DNA from: Streptomyces sp. SAI-127
GTDB lineage: Bacteria > Actinomycetota > Actinomycetes > Streptomycetales > Streptomycetaceae
Length of the DNA stretch: 64,000 nucleotides
NCBI RefSeq assembly: GCF_029894425.1
Contig: NZ_JARXYJ010000003.1
Coordinates: 248,001-312,000 of the forward strand
Reading direction: 5' to 3'
Part shown: positions 34,360 through 43,581 of the stretch, in pieces
Layout: each line of letters starts with the position of its first letter
Position numbering within the stretch: the stretch's first letter is position 1
Notes under the pieces: model-generated
The model's input: the letters and a program-made list of their open reading frames with translations, nothing else
Databases searched by the model: none
What the model was told of the DNA's origin: nothing
Made by a program: the position numbers and the translations under genes

Positions 34360-34535
34360 CCGCTGATCCTGGCGCGAACGCTGGGTGAGAGATCATTCAG
34401 CGCCAGACTGATTGCCAGTGCCCCCTGCGAGAAGCGGAGGGTGACCGAGAGGTTCGCGCCTACGTGGTGCCAGACTGCGAGTGTTGCAGGCCGCCGGTAC
34501 CGGTCCCACTTGAATGCCCCAGACGCCGACCCCAT
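34263..34535 (-). CDS. Hypothetical protein with duplicated C-terminal tail
   Basis: The 90-residue frame has a beta-type middle ('ANLSVTLRFSQGALAISLAL'), then 'LSPSVRARISGDVADALGTL' and 'RAAALGQARSAHPAPGART'. The tail is shared with the remnant at 29007-29130. I do not recognise the family. The exact start is uncertain because no good ribosome site precedes 34535. It is divergent from the radical SAM operon and shares its upstream region. Confidence 0.5.
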   Translation of the reverse strand: MGSASGAFKWDRYRRPATLAVWHHVGANLSVTLRFSQGALAISLALNDLSPSVRARISGDVADALGTLRAAALGQARSAHPAPGARTTVM

Positions 34536-34608
34536 CGCTCAAGATCGATCTCACCGATAGGTGCTGTACCAATCTTCTCCATGCCGATGAGGCATTCGGG
34601 CTACCTCG

Positions 34609-34680
34609 GTTGGCGGGTGCCAGACGCAGTTTGGGCCACGTCAGTTGGCGGGTGCCAGATGCAGGTGTCAGGCTGCCAAC
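34609..34680. promoter_or_regulatory. Operator-like direct repeats upstream of the radical SAM operon
   Basis: Two near-identical 21-base repeats, 34609-34629 and 34644-34664, share GTTGGCGGGTGCCAGA and each contains the dyad TGGC-N4-GCCA. A third related site in inverted orientation (GTCAGGCTGCCAAC) lies at 34667-34680. Start-to-start spacing of the direct copies is 35 bases. They sit 53-124 bases before the ATG at 34733, a good position for a regulator. Confidence 0.55.
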
Positions 34681-34732
34681 TACCCGCCCTACGCAGCCGG
34701 AACAGCGGGGCCGCCTCGACCACGGAGTAGCG

Positions 34733-35422
34733 ATGGGTGCCAACGACCTCCTCATTCTTCGCTCAGCGGATCTGGATTCCAAACTGACCGCGCTCGGCGA
34801 CAAGCTCGTCTCGGACCGGACCTTCCGCGAGCTCTACGTCAACGACCCAGCTCGGGTCATCCTCAAGTCGGTCTTCCCTGACCAGAGCGTGCCGGCCGCC
34901 GAGGTAAACCGCGGCAACCGTCTCCTCTATGGCTTGCTGAGCAACCAGCGGTTCACCGCATGGGCTCAGCAGTACTCCACCGAACTCGTCCAGAAAGCAA
35001 ACGAGGTCACCCGGGAGAGCAACCCGGAGAAGGCGCTCCGCGAGTACCTGGCGGTAACCGACCGCGAGAAGATCCACCGCGAGGTGGCCACGGCTGTGGC
35101 GGAGTTCGCCGACGCGGAGCTCATCGCCGCCCTGACATGGCGCCCCGATCCGGATTCCATCGGCGTGGCGCGAGTGGCCGACGTCGCGGTCGACATCGAG
35201 GTGCTCATCTACGCGGTGGTGGCCGCCGCGGCCTTTGCGGTGGCCTTCGCCGCGGTGTTCCTGGCGGCACCGGTGACGGAGCGCGAGGTAGGCGTGAGCC
35301 GGATCGACGTGCAGCGGGTGGCGGCACAGCTGACGGAACGGCTGACCGAACGCGGCCAGGAGCTGCGGGACGCTGGCGTACTCGTCGACTTCAGTCGCCG
35401 CAATTCCGGCTACACCCGCTGA
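34733..35422 (+). CDS. 229-residue protein coupled to radical SAM enzyme; possible RiPP precursor or partner
   Basis: The protein has a helical N-terminal part with 'FRELYVNDPARVILKSVFP', which resembles leader-type 'F-x-x-L-x-x-DP' motifs of nitrile-hydratase-like RiPP leaders, then a long charged helical region, a membrane-type helix ('AVVAAAAFAVAFAAVFLAA', about 165-184), and a C-terminal helix ending 'VLVDFSRRNSGYTR'. I do not recognise the family. It ends 4 bases before the radical SAM gene, so the two are translationally coupled. It may be a large precursor, a recognition partner or a membrane adaptor; the short Tyr/Arg-ended tail is where I would look for modification. All of this is inference. 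Confidence 0.6.
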   Translation: MGANDLLILRSADLDSKLTALGDKLVSDRTFRELYVNDPARVILKSVFPDQSVPAAEVNRGNRLLYGLLSNQRFTAWAQQYSTELVQKANEVTRESNPEKALREYLAVTDREKIHREVATAVAEFADAELIAALTWRPDPDSIGVARVADVAVDIEVLIYAVVAAAAFAVAFAAVFLAAPVTEREVGVSRIDVQRVAAQLTERLTERGQELRDAGVLVDFSRRNSGYTR

Positions 35423-35426
35423 TCGC

Positions 35427-36500
35427 ATGGCACTCGAACCTATTCCCCGGCCTCGCGTGCTGTCCGTGATGCCCACGTTCCAGTGCACGGCGGCATGTAC
35501 CCACTGCGGCACGATGTCGACGCCCAGCGTGAAGACGACGCTCGACACCGACGTCATGATGAAGACGATCGCGGAGGCCGCCGACAACGGGTTCGGCCTG
35601 GTGGTCTTCACTGGTGGGGAGCCGACCCTGGTCGGCGAACGGCTGTTGGCGGCGATCGGCCTGGCCAAGAGCCTCGGCCTGCTGACGCGGGTGGTCACCA
35701 ACTGCCATTGGGCTACGGATGACGAGGAGTCCGACCGGTACGTCTCGGTGCTCCGTGAGCACGGACTCGACGAGATCAACTTCAGTACCGGGGACCAGCA
35801 CGCCCGCTTCGTCCCGCTGGAGAACGTGCTGCGGGCGGTGCGGGCGGCAGTGCACCACTCCTACGCTCCAGCGGTGATGGTGGAGACGGTCGCTACCCGC
35901 GCGGTCACGAAGGAGAGCATCGAGGCCCACCCGCACTACCAGGAGACCCGGGAGCTGTATCCGGGTAAACCGGTGAAGATCAACGAGAGTCCTTGGATGC
36001 CCCTCAAGCCCAAGCGGATCACGGACTATCCACCCGGCATGGCCATCGATCGCACCAATCTGGCCTCTTGCACAGGCTGCGACAGCATTCTCCAGACCAC
36101 CACCCTGCAGGCGGATGGGACCTTCGGATCGTGCTGTGGGCTCGGCATGCGACTGATTCCCGAACTGCAATTGGGGAAGGCCGGAGAGACGCCGCTCGCT
36201 GCAGCCGTCAAGGACGGCGAGGAGGACCTGCTCAAGCGCTGGATCCGTGCCGAAGGCCCCGAGCGAATCCTTGCCTGGGCTGCCGAGCATGACCCGGCCA
36301 TCGAGTGGGAGGGGATGTACGCCCACCGGTGCCAGGCATGCCTGCGGCTGTACCAGGACCCCGCAGTACGCAGTGTTGTACGCGAGCACTATCAGGAAAA
36401 GGTTCCCGACGTCCTCTTCACGGAGTGGTTGCTGCACGAGTACCGGCCGGAATTCGCGGACTCCCCGACGGAAGCCCCTGCGGAGCCCATGGCGCCCTGA
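35427..36500 (+). CDS. Radical SAM enzyme with additional Cys clusters
   Basis: The 357-residue protein has the radical SAM motif as C-x3-C-x2-C ('FQCTAACTHCG', about residues 18-28), 'VVFTGGEPTL' for SAM binding, and 'EINFSTGDQHARFVP'. The C-terminal third has two further Cys groups, 'SCTGCDSI' with 'GSCCGLGM' and 'HRCQACLRLY', that could bind auxiliary Fe-S clusters like SPASM or twitch domains. Such enzymes modify peptides, among other roles. It starts 4 bases after the 229-residue partner and is followed by a hairpin, so the operon has just two genes. The substrate is unknown. Confidence 0.88.
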   Translation: MALEPIPRPRVLSVMPTFQCTAACTHCGTMSTPSVKTTLDTDVMMKTIAEAADNGFGLVVFTGGEPTLVGERLLAAIGLAKSLGLLTRVVTNCHWATDDEESDRYVSVLREHGLDEINFSTGDQHARFVPLENVLRAVRAAVHHSYAPAVMVETVATRAVTKESIEAHPHYQETRELYPGKPVKINESPWMPLKPKRITDYPPGMAIDRTNLASCTGCDSILQTTTLQADGTFGSCCGLGMRLIPELQLGKAGETPLAAAVKDGEEDLLKRWIRAEGPERILAWAAEHDPAIEWEGMYAHRCQACLRLYQDPAVRSVVREHYQEKVPDVLFTEWLLHEYRPEFADSPTEAPAEPMAP

Positions 36501-36824
36501 CGACGCGGGCTCAGCTGGTCCTCAGGGGCCGACGAGCTTCTGGACGGCTGAGCGGCCGTCCAGTGTTCCCCGAGCCGGAGTATCTCCGATCTCCTGTCCC
36601 GTTCGTGCAGGTCACCTCGGTTCGAGGACCCCTCCTGTGTCTCTCAGCCTGCCTGCCGACGACCCCACACCGGAATCAGCGGTCACACTCCATCAAGCCG
36701 CGTCACCAACGTGTCAGAACAGCACACCTAGGGCCTACGTCGACGCATGGACCGCGTCCCGCATGTTGCGGTGGCTTTGTTCACGAGAACCGGTTCTGGC
36801 ACGACTTCCGTGAAGCGGTCACGA
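36501..36824. other. Gap between operon terminator and DUF4259 gene
   Basis: Apart from the hairpin at 36540-36563 I see no gene or RNA here. Short frames near 36740-36800 look like old IS debris but cannot be assigned. Confidence 0.35.
36540..36563 (+). terminator. Hairpin terminator of the radical SAM operon
   Basis: Arms CTGGACGGC (36540-36548) and GCCGTCCAG (36555-36563) pair exactly around TGAGCG, 39 bases after the stop codon. Confidence 0.7.
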
Positions 36825-37241
36825 TCAGTGATCAATGGGTGTCTCGAGTGCTTGGAGGATCTGTCGTACTTCCTGGCGCCACTGCTCGGCGTCGCCGCTG
36901 TCCACCCAGCCGGTTGCCATTTCTGATCCGTCCTGGAGAACCCGGTCCAGTGCGAGTCTCGCCGACGCGCGAAGGGAGGCTGGCAGTTCGGGCAGCGGTT
37001 CCCTGGGGCCGTCGTCCGGGTCAATCACGATGGGACTATCCGGGAGGGTGCTCGCGACGAGAGCGCCGGCGGCAACAGCTTCGGCCCCGTCTCCGCCATC
37101 GACGCGTTCTCCCGAGTCGGTGACTCGCTGGAATGCCCGCTCCAGCACGTCAATGACCTGCTGGTGGGTGAGTCCCTCAAGTTCATCGACGAAGTCTGCG
37201 GCGAGGTCGCTGTCGAACGGGCCGGTTCCCCACGTTCCCAT
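36825..37241 (-). CDS. DUF4259 protein
   Basis: The 138-residue protein begins 'MGTWGTGPFDSDLAADFVDE', the signature of DUF4259, and continues as acidic helices with 'AVAAGALVAS' and 'ARLALDRVLQDGSEMATGWV'. The family is widespread in actinobacteria and often found as an orphan; it has been linked by context to immunity-type genes, but no function is known. It is convergent with the radical SAM operon, and the ISL3 element lies directly upstream. Confidence 0.88.
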   Translation of the reverse strand: MGTWGTGPFDSDLAADFVDELEGLTHQQVIDVLERAFQRVTDSGERVDGGDGAEAVAAGALVASTLPDSPIVIDPDDGPREPLPELPASLRASARLALDRVLQDGSEMATGWVDSGDAEQWRQEVRQILQALETPIDH

Positions 37242-37275
37242 GCATGGCTCCTGATACGGCTGTCTCGGACGAAGG

Positions 37276-38975
37276 CATGGTTCCAGGAGCCACTGACATC
37301 GGTCACGGGGCGAGGAGGACCCGCTTGCGGAGGAGTGCGAAGCCGGCGCGACCGAACATCTGGCGCTTGAGCATCTTGATCCTGTTGACGTGTCCTTCGA
37401 CGACGCCGGAGTTCCAGGGCAGGGTCAGGTCGGCGATGACGGCTTCGCGGTCGCGGTCGATGCCGGCCGCGAGAGTGTGGAGGCTGGGGAGGTCGTCCTG
37501 GCGGATGGCGTCGAGCCACTGCGGAAGTCGTTCCCCTTGCCGCTCGGTGAGCATCTGGGCGAAGGACCGGACGTGACCGGTCAGGGCTTCGAGTTCAGGG
37601 CAGTTGGCCAGGACGGCCTTGAGCCGGAGCTGTTCGATCTCGGTCAGCGTCTCGGGTCGGCTGAGGATCCATCTCGTCGCCACGCGGGGTGCCGGCGGCT
37701 GCGCGGTGACCGGCCGTGGCGAGGTGCGCTTCTCTCGCAGGTAGGCGCTGACCCGGCCGTAGCTGCCTCGATAGCCCAAGGGAACGATCTCCTCCCAGAG
37801 CTTCCAGGCGTTGCTGCAGCCCTCGTCCCAGCGTTCGTCCAGGTAGGGCTTGTACTCGTCGAGGACGGAGAACCTGTTGTGCTGCCACTGGCCGCGAAAG
37901 AGGTCTTCCGGCTTCGCAGCGTCGGCGAGGCTCTTGACGGTGCGGTGGGTCATGTTCAGCTGGCGCCCGATGGAACGGCGGCTGTGATCGGCTTCCAGCA
38001 GCGCGTGGACCATGGCGTGCCTGGCTCGGACGCGGTTGGCGAACCGCTCGCTCCGCCATGGAGAGTCCGCCTTCTCCTCGGGCGGCGCCGGTTCGTCGGC
38101 CTTCCCCTCGCGATCGGGGACCAGGACGCGAAGGCACTGGCGGTGGCGGGCGGCAGCCCGCTCAGCGGCCTCCCCGAGGTTGTGCCACAAGTGCCAGCGG
38201 TCGGCGACCTGCGTCGCCTGGGGTGCCCCGGCCGTGGCGCCTTCCGCGAAGAACGGGGCGCGATCCCGGCAGACGATTTCGATCCCGGGACGCTTCTCCA
38301 GCCATGCGGCCAGGCTGGACGCCTCAAGGTCAGGCAGCAGATCCACCGGCCGACGGGACTCGACGTCGACGAGCACCGTGCCGTAGACCCGTCCTTTGCG
38401 TGTGGCGTACTCATCAACACCAACCACCCGCGGGGCCGGGACTTCGGGTTCGGGCAATGCATCGAGCAGCCGCAACACCGCGCTGCGGCTGATGGACACT
38501 CCGAAGGCCCGTGCCATCCGGGCGCCAGCCCGGCCGGCGAGGGCGAGACCCACCGCGGCAAGAGTCGACCGCAACCGCTCCGTCCACCTGCTGTGCCGCC
38601 GCGTCAGTCCCGGCATCTGCTCGGCGAACGTCCGCCGAGCACACGAAGCCTCTGGGCAGAAGAAACGCCGAACTCGCAGTTGTAGGACCACGAGACGTCC
38701 CCCACTGGGCACGTCCGCAGGAAACCGCAGGTAAGAGCTGTGCACCCGGGTCGACTCGCTCCCACAGTCCGGGCATGCCGCCCCTACCGCCGTACTGCAG
38801 ACGTCGATGCATATCGCCTCGTGGCTCACGTCCAGCGACAGCACCGACACGTCCGCGATGGACGGGAACAGCAGGCCCTCCAGGCGGGGCGATGTCTCTT
38901 CCACGACGCCGCACTGTCGACCACACCAAGATCGGCCCTGGTCATTTTCAGGCAACTTCCCGGAGCCTGATCGGA
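37276..38975. mobile_element. ISL3-family insertion sequence
   Basis: The element contains one apparently intact transposase gene on the minus strand. Possible ends are near 37276 (GGTTCCAGGAGCC) and near 38975, whose complement begins GGCTCCGGGAAG; they match only in part, so the limits are approximate. It sits next to an IS21 element. Confidence 0.6.
37303..38904 (-). CDS. ISL3-family transposase
   Basis: The 533-residue protein has a zinc-ribbon start with 'ACPDCGSESTRVHSSYLR' and 'FFCPEASC', an HTH-containing middle, 'RVVGVDEYATRKGRVYGTV' with the first catalytic Asp, 'ADRWHLWHNL' around the second, and 'WNSGVVEGHVNRIKMLKR' with the last catalytic Glu. This is a full-length ISL3 DDE transposase. 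GTG 38904 is preferred to the longer frame. No frameshift is seen, so the element may be active. Confidence 0.9.
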   Translation of the reverse strand: MEETSPRLEGLLFPSIADVSVLSLDVSHEAICIDVCSTAVGAACPDCGSESTRVHSSYLRFPADVPSGGRLVVLQLRVRRFFCPEASCARRTFAEQMPGLTRRHSRWTERLRSTLAAVGLALAGRAGARMARAFGVSISRSAVLRLLDALPEPEVPAPRVVGVDEYATRKGRVYGTVLVDVESRRPVDLLPDLEASSLAAWLEKRPGIEIVCRDRAPFFAEGATAGAPQATQVADRWHLWHNLGEAAERAAARHRQCLRVLVPDREGKADEPAPPEEKADSPWRSERFANRVRARHAMVHALLEADHSRRSIGRQLNMTHRTVKSLADAAKPEDLFRGQWQHNRFSVLDEYKPYLDERWDEGCSNAWKLWEEIVPLGYRGSYGRVSAYLREKRTSPRPVTAQPPAPRVATRWILSRPETLTEIEQLRLKAVLANCPELEALTGHVRSFAQMLTERQGERLPQWLDAIRQDDLPSLHTLAAGIDRDREAVIADLTLPWNSGVVEGHVNRIKMLKRQMFGRAGFALLRKRVLLAP

Positions 38976-39157
38976 GCGTCAGCCGTCACTCAGCGTGCGC
39001 GCATCACGGAAAGTGAGCCAGAACCTGGGTAGGGGAGGCGTTTGTCGTCCGGTACCGGAGGCGGCTTCGTGTCGTGGAGGGTGATGTTGCCCAGTTTTGA
39101 CGGCACTTGGAGCCTTGCAGTGGGACGATCGGTGTGCTTCTCCCGCTGGGGGTTCGA

Positions 39158-40812
39158 ATGCACATATCGACGAGCAAGGTCGAGCTGTACGCGGCGATCC
39201 GCCGTGACCACCGTGCCGGTCTGTCGGTGCGTGCTCTGGAGCGCAAGTACGGGGTGACCTGGCGGACGATCCGCAAGGCCCTGGACTCGAATTGGCCCGA
39301 GCCCCGCAAGAAGCAGGCGCCGCGTCCGACCCGGCTTGACCCGTACAAGCCGGTGATCGACGGGATGCTGCGGGCGGACCTCGACGCGCCGCCGAAGCAG
39401 AAACACACGGTGAAGAGGATTTTCGACCGGCTGCTCGACGAGCACGCGGCGGACGGGATCTCCTACCAGATGGTCCGCGCCTACGTCGCGGTGCGGCGCA
39501 AGGAGGTCCGGTGGGAGGCCGGCCGCGGGCCGGAGGAGATGTTCGTCCCGCAGTCCCATATGCCGGGGGACGAGGCGGAGGTCGACTTCGGTGATGTCCA
39601 CATCGTGCTGGCGGGGGTGCCCACTCGCTGCTATCTGTTCTCGCTGCGGCTGTCGTACTCCGGCAAGGCGGTGCACCGGGTGTCGGCTTCCTGCGGCCAG
39701 GAGGCGTTCTTCGAAGGCCATGTCCACGCGCTGTCCGTGCTGGGCGGGGTGCCCCGCGGCAAGGTGCGCTACGACAATCTGAAAGCGGCGGTCGCCCAGG
39801 TCCTGGGCTTCTCCCGGCAGCGCACGGAACCGGAGCGGTGGATCGCTTTCCGTTCGCACTGGGGGATCGAGAGTTTCTACTGCCGTCCGGGCATCGAGGG
39901 CGCCCACGAGAAGGGCGGGGTGGAGGGCCAGATCGGCTATTTCCGCCGCAACCACTTCGTGCCGGTCCCTGAGGTCGCCACCCTCGCCGAGCTGAACGAG
40001 ATGGTCGACCGGTGGGATCTTGAGCACGAGGGCCGGCGCATCCGTTCCCGTCCCCGAACGATCGGCGAGTACTTCGCCGTCGAACGGCCGCAGTTGAAAC
40101 CGCTGCCCGTCGAGCCGTTCGAGACGGGCCGCTGGTTCACCCCACGGGTCGACCGCTACGGACAGATCACGGTCCGCACCAACCGGTACTCGGTGCCGGT
40201 CCGGCTGATCGGCAAGACGCTCCGGGTGCTGCTGCACGCCTCCGAGCTGATCGTCTTCGACGACGGCCGGGAAGTGGCTCGCCACGAAAGGCTGAGCACG
40301 CAGGGCGGCTCGTGCCTGGTGCTCGATCACTACCTGGAGGCCCTGGTCCGCAAGCCAGGCGCCTTCCCCGGGGCAACAGCCCTGGAACAGGCCCGCTCGG
40401 CCGGCCGGTTCACGCCGGTCCATGACGGCTGGTGGGACGCGGCCCGCGCGGCCCACGGCGACAAGGAAGGCACCAAGGCCCTGATCGAGGTGTTGTTGCT
40501 GGCCCGGCACATGAGCCACGAGCACCTGGTCGCCGGGCTCGCGGTCGCGCTGCGGGCCGGGGCGCTGACCGCGGACGCGGTCGCGCTGGAGGCCCGCAAG
40601 ATCGCCGACGGCGACCTGCCGGACCAGCCGATGCCCTCACCACCGCCAGAGCCCGCAGCGGCCGGGCCGACGCGGGCGACCGTCACCTTTCTCGCCGACT
40701 GGCGGCTGTCCCATCTGCCCCCGACACCCGGCCGCTGCCCTCGGTTGCCGCCTATGACCAGCTGCTGCGACGGCGCGGCGGGAGTGCTCCGAGCACGGGA
40801 GAAGCGACATGA
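39158..40812 (+). CDS. istA: IS21-family transposase IstA (frameshifted near its end)
   Basis: From ATG 39158 the protein has an HTH ('GLSVRALERKYGVTWRTIRK'), then a DDE core with 'GDEAEVDFGDV', 'VRYDNLKAAV' and 'GAHEKGGVEGQIGYFRR', then the Mu-C-like domain 'YSVPVRLIGKTLRVLL'. The sequence is full length until about 40723, where a C run shifts the frame; after it the expected end is 'LPSVAAYDQLLRRRGG' in another frame, with its stop at 40812 overlapping the istB ATG by 4 bases. Without correction the frame runs to 41158 with a nonsense tail. Confidence 0.85.
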
Positions 40813-41604
40813 ACGCCAAACGCAACCGCGGGCTGACCGAGGAAGCCCGCGACCACCGCCATCGACCAGGCGTGCCGGATGCTGCGGCTGCCCACCATCC
40901 GCGGCCAGTTCCCCGACCTCGCTGAGGCGGCGTCCCGCGAGCAGATGTCCTACCGGGGCTTTCTGGCGGAACTGCTGCTGTCCGAGTGCGACGACCGGGC
41001 CCGCCGGCGCTCGGAGCGGCGCATCAAGGCCGCAGGGTTCCCGCGCGAGAAGTCACTGCGGGCCTTCGACTACGACGCGATCCCCAACATCGACGCCGCG
41101 ACCATCAACACCCTCGCCACCTGCGAATGGGTCTGCAAGGGCCACCCCCTCTGCCTGATCGGCGACTCGGGCACGGGCAAGTCCCATCTGCTCATCGCGC
41201 TGGGGACCGAGGCCGCGATGAAGGGATACCGGGTGAAGTACGTCCTGGCGACCAAGCTGGTCAACGAGCTGGTCGAGGCCGCCGACGAGAAGGTCCTGGC
41301 CAAGACCATCGCCCGCTACGGACGCGTCGATCTTTTGTGCATCGACGAACTCGGCTACATGGAGCTCGACCGCCGGGGCGCCGAACTCCTCTTCCAGGTC
41401 TTAACGGAGCGTGAGGAAAAGAATTCTGTCGCGATCGCTTCGAACGAGTCGTTCGGAGGGCGGACGAAGACGTTCACCGATCCCAGGCTCTGCGCGGCCA
41501 TCGTCGACCGCATCACCTTCGGCGGCAACATCATCGAGACCGGCACCGACTCCTACCGCCTCGCCCACACCAAAGCTCAGGCCGAACGCGCCAACGCCGG
41601 CTGA
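40809..41604 (+). CDS. istB: IS21-family helper ATPase IstB (frameshifted near its start)
   Basis: The main frame has Walker A 'GDSGTGKSHLL', Walker B 'VDLLCIDELGYM' and 'SNESFGG', as expected for the IstB AAA ATPase that helps target choice. ATG 40809 overlaps the istA stop. After 'KRNRGLTEEA' an extra C near 40845 breaks the frame; the remaining frame starts at 40879 ('MLRLPTIRGQFPDLAEAA'). It is about 265 residues when joined. Both istA and istB break in C runs, so sequencing errors are possible. Confidence 0.85.
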
Positions 41605-41607
41605 ACC

Positions 41608-41793
41608 ATGGACACAGCCACCGAGCTGGCCTCGTTCGTCCACGCCCGGCTGGACGAAGAAGGACGCGACGCCGTCCTCTTCCACGAACTCGACTGCCCC
41701 GTCTCGCACACGACGGGGCGCATCAGCCGCTGCGGCTGTCCCTGCCCCGCCCGGATTCTCGCCCGGATCGAGCGCACGGCGGAGCACGCCTGA
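41608..41793 (+). CDS. Small Cys-containing protein after IstB
   Basis: The 61-residue frame begins 3 bases after the istB stop: 'ATELASFVHARLDEEGRDAV', then 'HELDCPVSH' and 'SRCGCPCPARILARIE'. Spaced Cys and His residues could bind a metal. The start and end resemble small DUF6221-type Streptomyces proteins. It may be a passenger of the IS21 element or the remains of the target gene. Confidence 0.45.
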   Translation: MDTATELASFVHARLDEEGRDAVLFHELDCPVSHTTGRISRCGCPCPARILARIERTAEHA

Positions 41794-41869
41794 CCGGGGT
41801 CCTCAGAATGGGCTTCGCCACGCGGCGGGCACTCGCGGCTCGCTCCCGGCGTGGACTATGTGCGGGCAA

Positions 41870-42230
41870 GCGCCCGTGCCGCCGCACTCCCGGGTAGGCG
41901 GGGAAGTAGGCGTCGTGGTGACAGCTGCCACCTGCGTCGTTCCAGAAGTGCAGCGGCATGGACGGCATCGGTCGCATGATCACCAGCTCGGCGGTCTGCC
42001 CACGGACCGGCCCGCCCGCCGGACCCCACGCCTCCAGCGTGACTCCCAGGGACGGACCGGACAGCTCACCGTGCCGGACCGGCAGGATCGTGTGCCGCCG
42101 ACGAGCGCGGTCGCCACGCCCGTCCCACCGCTCGCGGACTGCACCTCGACGTGTTCCCCGACCGGGGTGCGGATCCACTCGTACGCGGATGCCGGCAGGT
42201 GTGATCCGGCTGAGACGTCGTCAGGCGCCG
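41870..42230 (-). pseudogene. Acetoacetyl-CoA synthetase fragment
   Basis: The minus strand reads 'ASAYEWIRTPVGEHVEVQ' and 'SGGTGVATALVGGT', then after a frameshift near 42097 'LPVRHGELSGPSLGVTLEAW', 'GELVI'-like 'TAELVIMRPMPSMPLHFW' and 'AYFPAYPGVRRHG'. This is the middle of an acetoacetate-CoA ligase (ANL superfamily). Both the N- and C-terminal parts are gone. Acetoacetyl-CoA synthetases are common in Streptomyces metabolism. Confidence 0.7.
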
Positions 42231-42336
42231 TTTACGTTGGCCTCGGTGTGCCGGCTTTCGAGGTCGCCGTTCAGGGACCGCGCGAGTTCTGGCACAGGAC
42301 GGTTTGGACGTCATGTGGTCGTGTGGTGCTTTTGGG

Positions 42337-43275
42337 TCAGGGGGCGGAGGTGGGGTAGAAGGCGTTGATCTCGGCCAGGACGCGGTCGGGTGCTTCGTGG
42401 AGGAGGAAGTGTCCGGCCCCGGGGACGACGGCGGAGGTGGCGTGGGGGGCGGCGTCCTGGAGGGGCGGCAGGAACGCGTCGGCGAGGCCGGCCTGGGTGA
42501 TCAGGTGGACCGGGATGGTCAGCGGGGTGTCCTGGAGTTTGGTGTTTTCGGCCTCGTCCTGGGTCAGGGTCCGGTAGAGCCCGAAGCCGGCGTGCAGGAC
42601 CTGGGGGCGGGAGTACACCCGGACGAACTCGGCGAGTTCGTCGTCGGAGACGTTCTCGCCGGCGGTCTTCACACTCTGGAAGAAGTAGGTGAGGAAGGTT
42701 TCGACCCGGCCGGTGACCAGTTCCTCGGCGAGCGGATTCTGCAGGAAGAAGGAGAAGTGCCAGAACATCGATTCGAGGGTGGCGAACTTCAGGTTCTTGC
42801 CGACGAGGGCGGCGTCCATGAGGAACAGGCCCGCCACCTGGTCGCGGTACTGGGCGGCCAGTGAGTAGGCGACGTTGAGGCCGTGGTCGTGGGCGGCGAC
42901 CTGTACGTTCTCGTGGTGGCCGAGGTGGTTGAGCAGCTTGTGGACGTAGGTGGCCAGGACCGTCTTGGTCATGGAGGGTGGGTTTCCGGTCGAGTCGCCC
43001 AGGCCCGGCAGGTCGATGGCGATGACGGTGCGGCCGGGCAGCAGTGAGGGCATGATCGGGCGGTACTCGTACCAGCTCTGCGGCCAGCCGTGCAGCAGCA
43101 CCATGACCTGCGGCCCGTCGCCGCCGATGACGTAGTGCATCTGCACGTCGTCGATGGTGGTGAAGCCGTGCCGGAAGTACTTGTTGAACTCGGCGTCGTC
43201 CTTGGTCGCCGTGTCGTAGCCGGGGCTGAGCGGCTCCTCCGACCCGACGGCTGCGGCGGTGGTGAAAGCGTTCAT
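42337..43275 (-). CDS. Alpha/beta hydrolase, epoxide-hydrolase-like
   Basis: The 312-residue protein has 'VLLHGWPQSWYEYRPIMPSL' (oxyanion hole, HGWP), 'VAAHDHGLNVAYSLA' with the nucleophile position as Asp, which fits epoxide hydrolases and dehalogenases rather than esterases, and the catalytic His in 'VPGAGHFLLHEAPD'. It would hydrolyse an epoxide or a similar small substrate in the cytoplasm. ATG 43275 was chosen with AAGGAC upstream. It is on the same strand as the F420-reductase-like gene 306 bases away. Confidence 0.87.
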   Translation of the reverse strand: MNAFTTAAAVGSEEPLSPGYDTATKDDAEFNKYFRHGFTTIDDVQMHYVIGGDGPQVMVLLHGWPQSWYEYRPIMPSLLPGRTVIAIDLPGLGDSTGNPPSMTKTVLATYVHKLLNHLGHHENVQVAAHDHGLNVAYSLAAQYRDQVAGLFLMDAALVGKNLKFATLESMFWHFSFFLQNPLAEELVTGRVETFLTYFFQSVKTAGENVSDDELAEFVRVYSRPQVLHAGFGLYRTLTQDEAENTKLQDTPLTIPVHLITQAGLADAFLPPLQDAAPHATSAVVPGAGHFLLHEAPDRVLAEINAFYPTSAP

Positions 43276-43581
43276 GGCGGTGTTACGTCCTTTTTCAGGG
43301 GTCCTTGCAGGAAGATCGTGTTGTGGCACGGTGGAGATGTACGCAATCCCGTGTTTTCTGGGGGGTGTGACCAGCCGCGGCGGAAGCCGTGGGAGGTCGG
43401 TGACGGGTTGCGGGCCGGGGTCCCTCTGCCTCGTGCAGGTGCCGGCTCAGCCGCAGCAGTCGCAGCCGGGGCGGCGGCCGCAGGCGTCTGTCTCCCCGCC
43501 GGCGGCCGGAACCCCCACGGTGGGTCGGTGTCCGGACCCGGGCAGGAGTTCCGGTTCCACCTCTTCCGCGATACTCTCCAC
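43276..43581. other. Gap without a supported gene
   Basis: The 306 bases between the hydrolase and the F420-reductase-like gene show only Arg/Pro-rich shadow frames. The hydrolase promoter should be here. Confidence 0.35.

Noticed and set aside
37390..38685. Long plus-strand frame opposite the ISL3 transposase
   Set aside because: Mirror of the transposase codons; the minus-strand protein has all catalytic motifs.
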